DNA from: Bacteroidales bacterium
GTDB taxonomy: Bacteria > Bacteroidota > Bacteroidia > Bacteroidales > VadinHA17
Assembly: GCA_003141895.1 (NCBI GenBank)
Contig: PLNT01000009.1
Span: 6,536 to 70,535, forward strand
Reading direction: 5' to 3'
Length of the DNA stretch: 64,000 nt
The translations under genes were made by a program, and so were the position numbers. This document shows, piece after piece, positions 1 through 9,144 of this stretch (positions within the stretch are counted from its first letter, which is position 1; every line of letters begins with the position of its first letter). The notes below the pieces were generated by a model. That model was not told where the DNA came from. It was given only the letters and a program-made list of their open reading frames with translations, and ran no database searches.

Positions 1-262
1 TGTCACGATAAAGTTGTCCAGATGATTGAGTCCCGATAAATGAGCAGGGTTTGTCATGTCACGATAAAATTGTCAAGATGGCTCTGCAAAAACCATGACA
101 ACTGCGCGTCGGCCTGCAGCCCTACTGACTTTGTCTCGGCAGCAGGATGAGTCAAGGTGCAGAAAATTTAATAAGTGAATTGAAGTTTCAAGCATAGATG
201 TAAATAGCTGATTACGAAGTTGTCCGGGCTGCAGAAGGCAATTAACTATACCATCCGTGTTA
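1..262. repeat. attC-like unit U0 (left part outside window)
   Basis: Right part of a giant attC-like unit. It has the inner arm GCAAAAACCATGACA (about 87-101), the covarying arm pair GGCCTGCAGCCC / GGGCTGCAG, and ends in the R-prime box GTTA at 259-262, followed by TATTTAGGCAA, the start of the next cassette. The left half lies outside the window, so the array continues leftward. The interior resembles U2 very closely. Confidence 0.85.
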
Positions 263-334
263 TATTTAGGCAAGTATTAAAATTGTCTCCTGTGGGTAAT
301 TCGTCCGGAAATACGGAATTGTCTCGGTTTCTGA

Positions 335-991
335 CTATTTTTCCTCAAGGACTTTAATCATAAGTTTTCCAGAGTCATTTAAGATAAAATCAATCTCATT
401 CAGATTCACCATAAACTGTTGTCCTGTCATACCTGCTCTAACATCATGGGGCTTTAGGCTTAATAATCCGAGACTGAAAAGATTCTCTTTGTTTATTCGT
501 TCAACCTTAATAGAATCTTGGATCATAGGAAGTTTAAAGAGATCATTTATAAATGATTTGTCGATCAAATGTGAAACACGTAAAAACTCCTCATAAGTTA
601 ATTGTTCCTTTAGAAACATTTTAAATGCTTTACCAAGTAGGTCAGATTTTTGTACAGTTTCAAATCTTTCAATAATTAATATAAGATTTTCACCAAGGTC
701 TCTTTTATATGATTTTTCATTTTCCAGTTTATAAATAGCCTTATTTATATCCTCCCTCTTTACATCTTTAATTTGGAATAAAAATCTAAGAATTTTTTTT
801 GTTAAGTAGTATGTTTGGATTGATTCAATTGCTTTGTGGAGGCTGTATATTGATTTAATAATCGGAATTTCTCTGATAAAATCATTTTTGACAAAAGAAT
901 CAATTCCTAATTCAAGATAATCTACTGAGATATTTTTTATAGAATCATTCATCAAAGTGTTTTGAAATGCGTCATTTAGATTATTTTCCAT
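335..991 (-). CDS. Conserved hypothetical protein, cassette 1
   Basis: A 218-aa protein of unknown function, last of three tightly spaced minus-strand genes in the first cassette. It is mostly charged and helical. A mildly hydrophobic stretch near residues 38-72 (IREIPIIKSIYSLHKA, then LTKKILRFLFQI) could be a membrane-associated or amphipathic segment. I do not recognise catalytic motifs. The start is an ATG 57 nt after the stop of the RelE-like repeat protein, so the genes are probably co-transcribed from the promoter at about 2218. The pairing with a small membrane protein and a RelE-like protein is compatible with a toxin or defence module, but that is inference only. Confidence 0.75.
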   Translation of the reverse strand: MENNLNDAFQNTLMNDSIKNISVDYLELGIDSFVKNDFIREIPIIKSIYSLHKAIESIQTYYLTKKILRFLFQIKDVKREDINKAIYKLENEKSYKRDLGENLILIIERFETVQKSDLLGKAFKMFLKEQLTYEEFLRVSHLIDKSFINDLFKLPMIQDSIKVERINKENLFSLGLLSLKPHDVRAGMTGQQFMVNLNEIDFILNDSGKLMIKVLEEK

Positions 992-1048
992 AACAGTTTA
1001 TGTCATTAGATCTCAGAAAATTACAATAATTGTTGTTACAGGTGGAGT

Positions 1049-1822
1049 TTATTTTACATAACCTATCCAGTTTCCAGTTAAATCAAAATGATTAAATCCG
1101 TTTTGTCCATCGGATGATAGAAAGCTAGAGTATGTGCTTGTCTTAAAATTAAATATTGAATACCCTGTTTCTCTCTTAACGCCAAAGCTTATTAATTCGT
1201 TATTTAAATCATAGATCAGGAAAATAGTATCATTTGCTTGTATTATGTAATAATCAAACACATCATTTAAGTCAAAGATGAACAATCCATTGAATGAAGG
1301 ATTCATTGAAGGGTTAATTGATGAATTGTATTTTGGATTAATCGAGTTATTATATTGAGGATTAATTGTAGTATTATATTGAGGATTAATCGAGGTGTTG
1401 TACTGAGGGTTAATAGAAGTGTTGTAGTTTGGATTAATTGCAGTATTATATTGAGGATTAATCGAGGTATTGTACTGAGGGTTAATAGAAGTGTTGTAGT
1501 TTGGATTAATTGACGTATTAAATTTTGGATTTATATGGGTATTGTAATTTGGGTTTTTGATTGAAAGGTTAATTTTTTGAGATTCTTTTTTAATAATATC
1601 AACAAACAATACATCATCTTTCTCTAAAGTGAAAAACAATCTATAGTCCTGAATTTTATATACATACACATTCTCCAATGTCAAGTTGCTTTGATTTATT
1701 AAGTTGAGTAAACTTTTAGATTCCTCAATTTGCTTAAAAAGAGTAAGAATCTTGTCCTTTACTGAATTATCTGTGTAATTGTAAAGCTTATTACTAAAAT
1801 TATTTGTAGCTAATATTCTCAT
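1049..1822 (-). CDS. RelE-like N-terminal domain fused to NPxYNTxI octapeptide repeats
   Basis: A 257-aa protein. Residues 1-85 look like a RelE/ParE-type toxin fold: an alpha-helical start, then strands such as VYKIQDYRLFFTLEKDD and LFVDIIKK, which match the basic beta-hairpin end of that family. Residues about 88-175 are around eleven tandem octapeptides of the type INPQYNTS. The C-terminal 80 residues (GLFIFDLNDVFDYYII and on) are a compact unrecognised domain ending TGNWIGYVK. The start codon overlaps the stop of the upstream membrane-protein gene by four bases (ATGA), so the two are translationally coupled. The RelE assignment rests on pattern only; the repeats are certain. The repeat could be a solenoid or a spacer between two globular domains. 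Confidence 0.8.
   Translation of the reverse strand: MRILATNNFSNKLYNYTDNSVKDKILTLFKQIEESKSLLNLINQSNLTLENVYVYKIQDYRLFFTLEKDDVLFVDIIKKESQKINLSIKNPNYNTHINPKFNTSINPNYNTSINPQYNTSINPQYNTAINPNYNTSINPQYNTSINPQYNTTINPQYNNSINPKYNSSINPSMNPSFNGLFIFDLNDVFDYYIIQANDTIFLIYDLNNELISFGVKRETGYSIFNFKTSTYSSFLSSDGQNGFNHFDLTGNWIGYVK
1300..1552 (-). repeat. 24-bp coding minisatellite with a 72-bp higher-order duplication
   Basis: Tandem 24-bp units encoding the octapeptide NPxYNTxI. Within it, a 72-bp block (three units) beginning near 1381 is repeated almost exactly near 1453, showing recent slippage or unequal crossover. The reading frame is kept throughout, so copy number probably varies between strains. Confidence 0.9.
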
Positions 1823-2205
1823 TTCTTAAGTTTTTTTAATTCTTTACTAATATCTATGATTTCATTTACATCCTTTCCACCACGGATATCTTCTTTATAT
1901 TTTTCAATAATTTCAGGAAGACAAGCTTGTACTATGTAAGCTTTGCAATAATCATCATCAAGAAATCGTAAAATATTCTTTTCATATATGTATAAAAATC
2001 TATTGTATGTGTATATGATAATTACGTAAATCATAATACCCCAAAATGAAATAGTCTGGTAGAAATCCTTCCAAATAAGTTTCCCATTTTGAGTAATCTC
2101 ACCAACAAAGGCACTGCACAAAACTCCAGAAATAATAACTGAAAAGAAAAAAATTCCAGTTCGTAATCCTGGGGACTCTTTAATTAACTGTTTTAATTTT
2201 TGCAT
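1819..2205 (-). CDS. Small membrane protein, first gene of cassette 1 operon
   Basis: A 128-aa protein with two hydrophobic helices (about residues 15-35 and 53-73), a Tyr-rich juxtamembrane segment and a charged, helical C-terminus (VNEIIDISKELKKLKK). I choose the ATG at 2205 rather than the TTG at 2220, because a promoter-like TACTTTTG lies at 2218-2225 and would overlap the longer start. The stop overlaps the next gene's ATG (ATGA at 1819-1822). No family recognised. It could anchor the downstream RelE-like repeat protein at the membrane. Confidence 0.7.
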   Translation of the reverse strand: MQKLKQLIKESPGLRTGIFFFSVIISGVLCSAFVGEITQNGKLIWKDFYQTISFWGIMIYVIIIYTYNRFLYIYEKNILRFLDDDYCKAYIVQACLPEIIEKYKEDIRGGKDVNEIIDISKELKKLKK

Positions 2206-2217
2206 ATGAACGTATTT

Positions 2218-2225
2218 CAAAAGTA
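2218..2225 (-). promoter_or_regulatory. Bacteroidota -7 box (TACTTTTG) of cassette 1 operon
   Basis: Reads TACTTTTG on the minus strand, matching the TAnnTTTG consensus, 13 nt before the ATG at 2205. It implies a very short leader and that this cassette carries its own promoter. Confidence 0.5.
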
Positions 2226-2286
2226 AAGTTTATCTCTGTGGGGTACTTTCACTCAACTAATTTATAAATTTAATTCGGGATTTTGA

Positions 2287-2347
2287 GTTATATTTAGGCA
2301 AATCAACTCTGAATATTTAGTCACGGACCACATTGCTTAAATATAAC
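2287..2347. repeat. Duplicated cassette start plus distal end (61-bp hairpin)
   Basis: GTTATATTTAGGCAA at 2287 repeats the cassette start at 259 and is the inverted partner of TTGCTTAAATATAAC ending at 2347. The gene-bearing part of the cassette (about 2.0 kb) is thus flanked by direct repeats. The same design is seen at 16381, 30828 and 38668. Confidence 0.8.
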
Positions 2348-2695
2348 GGCCCGGCGGTTTGGTGAGGTTGCCGTCTGTGTCGCGGTGGTGTGGTTTTTGC
2401 AAGTCCTGGCAGATGACTGAAAAGTCCGGGTGCACGATGAAGCTGTCAAGATGGTACCAAGTCCGGGTAAGGCCTGTGAGTCCGGGTGCACGATGAAATA
2501 GTCTAGGTGGCGTTTGCAAAAACCATGACACCATGTGCGTCGGCCCGCAGCCCAGCTGACTTAGTCCCGATAGGTGGAACAGTCCGGGTGGAACAGAAAT
2601 TAGTAAACGGATGAATGTTCAATATTAGAGACATTAAGGGTTAATTACCAAGTAGTCCGGGCTGCGGAAGGCAATTCAGCAAACCGTCCGAGTTA
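2344..2695. repeat. attC-like unit U1
   Basis: 352 bp. Left box TAAC then GGCCCGGCGGTTTGG; right box AACCGTCC then GAGTTA. Arm 1 is GTGGTTTTTGC with GCAAAAACCAT. Arm 2 is GGCCCGCAGCCC with GGGCTGCGGAAGG (fully paired in the variable triplet). Followed by GCTGTGAGGGC, the start of the permease cassette. Confidence 0.9.
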
Positions 2696-2778
2696 GCTGT
2701 GAGGGCTCATTGAAACTGTCATGTTGCACAGAATTTTTTAGCTGTCATGTTAAGTAGTTTCCCTCTTGGTATGCCATG

Positions 2779-2886
2779 CTTCCGCCCCGTCAGTCACATA
2801 TAACCAACTTGTTATTAGTCACGGCCACAATGTATTATATTGTAATTTGCGTATAATCAGGTATTGCATATCAAATCTATAAAATA
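2779..2886 (-). promoter_or_regulatory. P element copy 1 (attI-like core plus promoter box)
   Basis: Homologous to P2 (16842-16950) and to P3 upstream of the recombinase. On the minus strand it contains the -7-like TAGATTTG (2872-2879), then, after about 60 nt, a direct repeat GTGACT...GTGACTGAC flanking the core TAACAAGTTGG, and the tail GGGGCGGAAGC. Orientation would direct transcription leftward into U1 and cassette 1. The homology is direct; the attI and promoter roles are inference. Confidence 0.65.
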
Positions 2887-2929
2887 TTAATGAATTAACT
2901 ACAAACAACCTCGTTGAAGGCAGGGACGG

Positions 2930-3007
2930 GCTGTAAGGCTCTTTACACAAACTCAGCAGATTATTGATAGGCCACGATTAATATGTTTGTGTAATGTGCC
3001 TTACAGC
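2930..3007. repeat. D hairpin copy 1 (attC-sized)
   Basis: A 78-bp hairpin: GCTGTAAGGC then ACACAAAC pairs with GTTTGTGT then GCCTTACAGC. A diverged copy lies at 17163-17237, also between a P element and the 3' end of a cargo gene. In the size range of ordinary integron attC sites. Confidence 0.7.
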
Positions 3008-3127
3008 AGAAGGGACGATCTGGTTAACGTGACCCCTAGGATTGTCTTAGAATACAAAGGGACGGTTGCAGGGATATAATTATTACCATATCCGAACAAA
3101 GAAAATTATAAAACCTTTTTTGTTCTG

Positions 3128-5482
3128 TTATTCATCCCTTAGCGCTTCAATAGGATTTTTACCTGCTGCTCTGTACGATTGAAAACTTACTGTAATCCAT
3201 GCAATAAGCAATGCAATAACACCAGCCATTGAAAATACCCACCAGCTTATGTCAATCCGATAAGCAAAGTTTTGAAGCCATTTATTTATGGCATACCAGG
3301 CAACCGGGCATGCAATTATAATTGAAATCATTACCCATATAATATATTCTCCCGATAGCAATGTGAATATTTCATTGGACTTTGCCCCATTAATTTTCCT
3401 TATTCCTATCTCTTTTGTACGGCGCTCTGTCATAATTGAAGAAAGTCCTAAAAGACCCAGACATGAAATGAAGATTGCAAGAAATGAGGAATAACGAATT
3501 ATTTTACTCATGTTTTGTTCTGTCCGGTATAGGTTGTCATAATCATCAGCCAAAAAATGAAAATTCAGGAGATAAGCCAGATTAAATGATTGTACAGTTT
3601 TCTTAATGTAAGGAACTATCGAGGTTATTTTGTCAGGATTCATCCGGATAAAAAATTCTATATCCGGATCTAATGTCATAATAAGCGGTTCAATTTTATA
3701 ATGCATAGATTTATAGTGAAAATTCTTTACTACACCTATGATATGCAATTTCGATTGCCAAGGCGTCGATATAATTTCCCCGATTGGATTATTAAATCCC
3801 ATGATTTTTGCTGCACTTTCATTGATTACTACTGCAGAAGAATCCGTTGAAAATTCAGAAGAAAAGAAACGCCCCTTCTCAAGGTCAAGATGAAATGTTT
3901 TGGCATAATCTGCATCACAACTCAAAATATAAAATGAAATATCATTAACTTCATTATTTCCTGTCCAATTAAAGCCCTTCGAATTATTCTCAATGTTGAC
4001 AGGATTATTGCCCCGAGTTACACTCACTATATCCGGATTGTTTAAAAGCTCTTTTTTTAAGTCTACAAGCATGGAGCCTTTAGGTCTAGTGTGACTAGTA
4101 AAATAGCCTATGTTATCTTTATTTAATCCAAGATTCTTATTGCGAATATAGTTAAGTTGATTTCCAACAAATAAGGTGCATATGATTAGCAAGACCGACA
4201 ATGAAAACTGGAAAATAACCAGGACTCTTCTGAATTGTGCATTGCCGGGATTTTTATTAATTACGCCCTTTATTGTATTCAATGGCTTTAGTGAAGACAG
4301 ATACAAGGCTGGATAACTTCCGGCCAATATACCGCAAAACAGTATAACTGCAATAAACCCTATATATAAATGAGCGCTTTGATAGTTAATATCAAGTTGT
4401 TTGCCAATAAGGTTATTAAAACTGGGCAGAAGCAATTCAACTAAAATCATAGCTATTATGTGGGAAATTAATACCAGCAACAGAGATTCTCCCATAAATT
4501 GAACAAATATTTTTCTTCTCGTTGCTCCTACCACTTTGCGTAAACCAATTTCCCTGGCTCTTCTGGCAGATTGTGCAGTATAAAGGTTCATAAAATTGAT
4601 ACAGGCAATAAGAAGAATAAAAACAGCTATGAGGCACATAATTCTTACATAAGTAATGTCACCATTGCCCTTTATATCCTGTTCATATTTTCCGGAAGAA
4701 TACAAATGGATCTTTTTGATGTTTTGAAGGGAAATCCCAAAAGCCATCGTGCTTGAATGATCTTTCAAAAAATTTCGAATTTTTTCATTAACTATTTTAC
4801 TGTCGGTACCTTTTATTAACTCAACATAGTTATAACAAAACATTTGCATATCACTTTTGAGGCTTTCAAACTCTTTTGTAAGCTTTATTGGAATCAATAA
4901 ATCATACATGAGATGACTATTATGTGGATTCTTTACAACTCCGGAAATTGTATATATTTCATTAGATTCAGCCATTTTCAAAGTTTTACCGATCGGATAT
5001 TCGTTACCGAAATATTTCTTTGCTATTTTTTCTGTAAGAACAATATTGTTCGGAGCTGTTAATGCGCTATTTATATCCCCTGCAACAAACTCAATATTAA
5101 ACATTTTTAAGAAATCATTATCAACTGGGACAGCTGTTTCATCTATAAATTCATCTCCTATTTTAAATGATAACATGGAACCAATGCCACATCTTGAAGA
5201 TCTGATTATTTCAGGAAATTCTTCTTTCAGGGCTTTTGCTAATGGGGCAGGTGTTGTTGCATTCAAAGAGCTTTCTCCTTCAGTAGTACTCATGTCACTA
5301 ATCACACGGTATAAACTATCTGCATTATCAAAATGCCTGTCGTAGCTCCATTCATCCTGAACCCATAAAAGTATTAAAATTGCAGAAGCCATGCCCACAG
5401 CCATACCACTAATATTCAATATTGAATATGTAGAGTTTCTTTTGATATTCCGGATAGCTATTTTGAAGTAATTCTTTACCAT
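3128..5482 (-). CDS. ABC-type permease, MacB/FtsX architecture, no ATPase partner
   Basis: 784 aa. It follows the eight-helix layout of the Bacteroidota MacB-PCD/FtsX family: N-terminal helix (MVKNYFKIAIRNIKRN, then about 20-40), a first periplasmic MacB-PCD domain (about 45-270), an FtsX helix bundle (about 280-420) with the cytoplasmic motif SARRAREIGLRKVVGA, a second helix and periplasmic domain (about 425-660), and a last FtsX bundle with ERRTKEIGIRKINGA ending NPIEALRDE. Such proteins normally work with a MacB/LolD-like ATPase in export or mechanotransmission across the envelope; none is encoded in this cassette, so any partner must be elsewhere. The cassette (2692-5850) has the P-D-gene-B layout also found around the 17277-19703 gene. 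An ATG start fits the family N-terminus. Confidence 0.93.
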   Translation of the reverse strand: MVKNYFKIAIRNIKRNSTYSILNISGMAVGMASAILILLWVQDEWSYDRHFDNADSLYRVISDMSTTEGESSLNATTPAPLAKALKEEFPEIIRSSRCGIGSMLSFKIGDEFIDETAVPVDNDFLKMFNIEFVAGDINSALTAPNNIVLTEKIAKKYFGNEYPIGKTLKMAESNEIYTISGVVKNPHNSHLMYDLLIPIKLTKEFESLKSDMQMFCYNYVELIKGTDSKIVNEKIRNFLKDHSSTMAFGISLQNIKKIHLYSSGKYEQDIKGNGDITYVRIMCLIAVFILLIACINFMNLYTAQSARRAREIGLRKVVGATRRKIFVQFMGESLLLVLISHIIAMILVELLLPSFNNLIGKQLDINYQSAHLYIGFIAVILFCGILAGSYPALYLSSLKPLNTIKGVINKNPGNAQFRRVLVIFQFSLSVLLIICTLFVGNQLNYIRNKNLGLNKDNIGYFTSHTRPKGSMLVDLKKELLNNPDIVSVTRGNNPVNIENNSKGFNWTGNNEVNDISFYILSCDADYAKTFHLDLEKGRFFSSEFSTDSSAVVINESAAKIMGFNNPIGEIISTPWQSKLHIIGVVKNFHYKSMHYKIEPLIMTLDPDIEFFIRMNPDKITSIVPYIKKTVQSFNLAYLLNFHFLADDYDNLYRTEQNMSKIIRYSSFLAIFISCLGLLGLSSIMTERRTKEIGIRKINGAKSNEIFTLLSGEYIIWVMISIIIACPVAWYAINKWLQNFAYRIDISWWVFSMAGVIALLIAWITVSFQSYRAAGKNPIEALRDE

Positions 5483-5740
5483 ATCTAATCCTATTACTTA
5501 AAATTTGGGAATTTCAACCTGCAATTTTCAATTACCATACCATTATTTATTACTTTCTGAAAATTAGTTGTTTAAGTAAAATAGGTAGAAAAATATTGTC
5601 TAAAAATGCCTAATATAAGGACATTTAATGTCCATAATATAGACATAATAAGAAATTTTAAGTATATATGATGTGTGGCTTGTTAAATACTATTAAACCA
5701 GGAACCTAAAAAAAGTTGTCCAGATGGCGAAGTCTGGGCA

Positions 5741-5846
5741 GGCAAAAAAGCATGTGTTTTGCAGCGACGGGACGTTTGCAGGGATGGTCTGCAAAACTCT
5801 TGCTTGTGCGTTGGCAGTCAGGGTATTGTGGTAGCTTCCTTACAGC
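5741..5846. repeat. B element copy 1 (hairpin GCAAAAAAGCATGTG)
   Basis: Begins GGCAAAAAAGCATGTG, with arms TTTTGCAG / CTGCAAAA and a distal TTGCTTGTGCGTTGGC, running into TTACAGC and then U2's TAAC. Copies at 20049-20155 and 38557-38632. It is the far end of the cassette carrying the permease. Confidence 0.75.
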
Positions 5847-6196
5847 TAACGGCCCGGTGGTATGGGGAGTTGCCGTCTGTGGCAGGGTTGGCATGCGTTT
5901 TTGCAAAGTCCCGATAGATGGGCAGGATTTCCGTGTCACGATAAAGTTGTCCAGATGATTGAGTCCCGATAAATGAGCAGGGTTTGTCATGTCACGATAA
6001 AATTGTCAAGATGGCTCTGCAAAAACCATGACAACAGCGCGTAGGCCAGCAGCTCTATTGACTTTGTCTCGGCAGCAGGATTAGTCACGGTACTGAAATT
6101 TTGATAAGTGGAAATGATTTTGATCGCATAGACTTATGGAGTTGATTACTAAGCTGTCCGGGCTGCTGAAGGCAATTACCTATACCATCCGTGTTA
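5847..6196. repeat. attC-like unit U2
   Basis: 350 bp. Left TAAC then GGCCCGGTGGT; right CCATCCGTGTTA. Arm 2 is CAGCAGCTC with GGGCTGCTG, a compensated variant. Its right two thirds match U0 very closely. The R-prime box is followed by TGTTTAGGCG, the start of the next cassette. Confidence 0.9.
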
Positions 6197-6281
6197 TGTT
6201 TAGGCGTATTTTACAGTCATGATATAATTGTCTAAAATGACACTGAATTGTCACGGTGATAATCTAATAGTTTTATGTTAC

Positions 6282-7067
6282 TTAAAAACTGAAACCGAGC
6301 ATAACTCCTGTATTTATAACTCTTACCTTAAGAATATCAGTATAGTCATAAACCGCATCCCCTCCTGGGATAGATCTTGGGGAAACATGATACGAGAAAT
6401 TTGCTCTTTGATAAGAAACAACAACTCCAACTTTAAATCGATCAGTCAAATTATATGTTGCCGACAAAGAACTTCCCAAAGTGAAAGCATTAAGATTAGG
6501 TTCTGGCCCGTCGTGAGCAAATATAATTGGAGGATCCACCGTAGTGTATAAAAGTACAAACTTATAGTAAGGAAATTCCGTCATCGAGTACCCCATAAAA
6601 AGATCCAATCCAAAATTCAATTTATTAAGAGAATAATAGTAACCGATGCCAGGAGTAATGTAAAAAATTCTGTAACTGTTTTCCACTACTTTAGTTTCTC
6701 GATAGCCATTTAGATTAGTTAAGAAGTCTGACATGCCAGCTGTCTCAACCTGGTTTGAATAAGTACCTGAAAGAAGCAGCAATTTTAAGCAAGAGCTTAG
6801 CTTATACTTAACTTCAATATTGTAATCAAATCCAGTTTTTGCAAAACCACTTTTGCCCTTGTCAAATCCTTTAACGGTAGGTAGAGGTGCATTTGCAACA
6901 TATATAGCAGATTTTGATGGACTTTTATTCCCGTACGAACCGATGGGTAAAGATAATCCACCACCTATTGAAATTTCCAGTCTGTTGGACTTATCTATCT
7001 GTCCAGATGTATTGTACATAAAACCTGACAATACAAACAAATTAATCAAGTAGAATAACTTTCTCAT
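6282..7067 (-). CDS. Outer-membrane beta-barrel protein
   Basis: 261 aa with a Sec signal peptide (MRKLFYLINLFVLSGF, cleavage probably after NTSGQ). Alternating hydrophobic strands with Gly/Tyr turns run through the mature part (for example FKVGVVVSYQRANFSY), and the protein ends in an aromatic beta-signal (GVMLGFSF), typical of Bacteroidota OmpW/OprF-size barrels. Sole gene of its cassette (6193-7157). The DNA end self-complementarity is GTTATGTTTAGGCG with CGCTTAAACATAAC. Substrate unknown; it could be a small porin or a surface-shielding protein. Confidence 0.85.
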   Translation of the reverse strand: MRKLFYLINLFVLSGFMYNTSGQIDKSNRLEISIGGGLSLPIGSYGNKSPSKSAIYVANAPLPTVKGFDKGKSGFAKTGFDYNIEVKYKLSSCLKLLLLSGTYSNQVETAGMSDFLTNLNGYRETKVVENSYRIFYITPGIGYYYSLNKLNFGLDLFMGYSMTEFPYYKFVLLYTTVDPPIIFAHDGPEPNLNAFTLGSSLSATYNLTDRFKVGVVVSYQRANFSYHVSPRSIPGGDAVYDYTDILKVRVINTGVMLGFSF

Positions 7068-7153
7068 AACTCATCTTTTTTGTTAAACTTTAGGTTTTTT
7101 ATCTTATCGAATTTATCTGATAATAGGCATTGTAACAAGCCGCCGCTTAAACA

Positions 7154-7442
7154 TAACGGCCCGGCGGTTTAATTGAGTTGCCGTCCGCATCGCGGTGGCG
7201 TGGTTTTTGCGCGTCCGGGGATGTCTTGTGAATTCTGGGTCACGATGAAACAGTCATGGAGCAAAAACCATGACACCAAGCGCGTTGGCCGGCAGCCCTA
7301 CTGACTCTGTCCCGGAAGCACTGAAGCAGTCCGGGTGGCAGAAGCTTGAAGAGCGGGTTTTAAGTTTTCTCTCATAGACTTTGGGGGCTCATTACAAGGC
7401 AGTCTGGGCTGCGGAAGCCAATTAACTAAACAGTCCGAGTTA
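7154..7442. repeat. attC-like unit U3 (short variant)
   Basis: 289 bp, about 60 bp shorter than the norm because the loop of arm 1 is reduced. Left TAACGGCCCGGCGG; right CAGTCCGAGTTA. Arm 2 GGCCGGCAGCCC with GGGCTGCGG is one of the less well paired copies. Followed by GTGGCTGGG. Confidence 0.88.
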
Positions 7443-7538
7443 GTGGCTGGGTTCTTTAAATCAGTCACGGTATCAGTGAAATCATATTGGTCTGCAGGAA
7501 TTTACATTAATTGTTCTAGAATAGTCCTACTGCATGAT

Positions 7539-8201
7539 TTACTTGGTCGTTTTATTTGATTTAAAAAGATAAGTGAGACTTATTAAAAGCTCATTATTTT
7601 TTATTTGGTTCGAATAATTAAATGTATTTGTCGATCCTGGAGCATGACCATAATGTGTTAGAGTATAGCCAAATTTGATAGATTGTCCTGTGCAATAAGA
7701 AAGATTAAATATAAGATTCTTTATCAGAGAAGCGGAAAATCCAATTATAAATTGATTTGTATATCTTTTTGGCGGATATTCAAAATTAAAGGGATTACTT
7801 ATAACTCCTAATTCTTGAAACGTTCCGGATAAAAGTATATTTGGTCTATAACCAATAAAAACTACAGGCTTGATTTTGGAGTTTCCGAGTATTAAGCCTG
7901 TAGTAATTGGGATGCTAAGTTTATTAAATACGTTCTCATTCGGATAAGTACCTCCTTCGCGATAACCAACCTTTTCATATTGAAATCCCATTGTTAGCCG
8001 CACATTATGACTCGGAAAGTTCAATAGACCGCTTATCCCGACCAGCGGACTAAAAAATGGAGGCAATTTTCCTATAAATAAATTTTGTCGAGATGTCATA
8101 GATATTCCAGCATCTACTCCCACCCTGAAGATGCTTTGTGAGAATCCACTCAAAGATAGGGTGAACAGAAGTATGAAGAATATGTAGGTGTAACCCTTCA
8201 T
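7539..8201 (-). CDS. Outer-membrane beta-barrel protein
   Basis: 220 aa with a signal peptide (MKGYTYIFFILLFTLSLSGF, cleavage near SQS). Mature part with repeated amphipathic strands (VRLTMGFQYEKVGY, KPVVFIGYRPNILLSG) and a C-terminal strand LLISLTYLFKS, consistent with an eight-stranded barrel of the porin/PorT-like kind. Sole gene of its cassette (7439-8317). A different sequence family from the barrel at 6282-7067, so not a simple duplication. Confidence 0.82.
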   Translation of the reverse strand: MKGYTYIFFILLFTLSLSGFSQSIFRVGVDAGISMTSRQNLFIGKLPPFFSPLVGISGLLNFPSHNVRLTMGFQYEKVGYREGGTYPNENVFNKLSIPITTGLILGNSKIKPVVFIGYRPNILLSGTFQELGVISNPFNFEYPPKRYTNQFIIGFSASLIKNLIFNLSYCTGQSIKFGYTLTHYGHAPGSTNTFNYSNQIKNNELLISLTYLFKSNKTTK

Positions 8202-8313
8202 TTATATTCTATTTTATTATCATAATAAAATATTGTAATGTGAAAGTTATAAAATAATGAAACATGTGTCAAGTATTCCCTTCGAATTAAACTGGTATCG
8301 GGCACCTTGCCAC

Positions 8314-8664
8314 TAACGGCCCGGCGGTTTGATTAGTTGCCGTCCGTGTCGCGGTAGCGTGATTTTTGCCAGTCCCGGCAGATGACTACAAAGTCCGGGT
8401 GCACGATGAAGCAGTCCAGACGGTACCAAGTCCGGATAAGGATTGTGAGTCCGGGGCCCACGATGAAAGAGTCTAGATGGAATAGCAAAAACCATGACAC
8501 CATGAGCGATGGCCGCCAGCCCTACTGACTCTGTCCCGGAAGCACCAAGCAGTCCGGGTGGCAGAAAATTGAAGAGCGGGTGCAAGTTCTCTATCATAGA
8601 CTTTTGAGGTAGACGAAGAAGCAGTCCGGGCTGGCGAAGGCAATTCAGCAAACCGTCCGAGTTA
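8314..8664. repeat. attC-like unit U4
   Basis: 351 bp. TAACGGCCCGGCGG to CCGTCCGAGTTA. Arm 2 carries the compensated triplet GCCAGCCC with GGGCTGGC. Followed by GGCTTAGTTC. Confidence 0.9.
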
Positions 8665-8697
8665 GGCTTAGTTCATTATCTTGAGGACGTTGGATTA

Positions 8698-9075
8698 CTA
8701 TTTTGTGTTTAGTCTTGTATATGATGTAATTTGGCTCAGGAATCCAAAACAGTAAGGTCTGAAGTCGATAATTAGCTTGTCTCCTTTCAATTGATAGAAA
8801 TGATATTTTGCTGGTCCCAAATAAAGTAGTGGTAGCACTTTCCCACTATATTGAATCCAAATGCTATCCTGCGATAATTTATAATCATAATGATCACCAT
8901 CTCCATGAACTATTTTATACAGATCATGATCAGATGAAATATCAATCGTATCTGAAACTGATATCCACTTACCAAGCAAACTACTTTTGACATCGTCAGT
9001 ATTCTTTTTACAACTTGAAACAAAAAGGGAAGTCAAAATAAGTAAGAACAACAAATTTATTACAGCTTTTTTCAT
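8698..9075 (-). CDS. Small lipoprotein, lipocalin-like
   Basis: 125 aa. I start it at the ATG at 9075 because MKKAVINLLFLLILTSLF followed by VSSCKK is a textbook lipoprotein signal with the acylated Cys at about residue 21; the open frame upstream is unit U5 sequence and should be ignored. The mature part (SSLLGKWISVSDTIDIS, then alternating strands) resembles short Bacteroidota lipocalin-like or META-like lipoproteins, but I cannot assign a ligand. Sole gene of its cassette. Confidence 0.75.
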   Translation of the reverse strand: MKKAVINLLFLLILTSLFVSSCKKNTDDVKSSLLGKWISVSDTIDISSDHDLYKIVHGDGDHYDYKLSQDSIWIQYSGKVLPLLYLGPAKYHFYQLKGDKLIIDFRPYCFGFLSQITSYTRLNTK

Positions 9076-9144
9076 ACCAGAAGGATTTATATTTTTATCC
9101 TCAATATTTATGCCACTCTCTTTGATTAAGCCACGAATTGAGCC

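Noticed and set aside
1300-1552. CRISPR array
   Set aside because: The 24-bp units are contiguous with no spacers and encode in-frame octapeptides.
8313-8651. Open frames inside the repeat units (such as a 112-aa frame here and similar ones near 73-273, 2337-2534, 9144-9332, 32698-33006, 35241-35687)
   Set aside because: They recur in several units with shared peptide fragments only because the DNA repeats. They have no start context, and frames shift between copies. The selection seen is on base pairing, not on codons.
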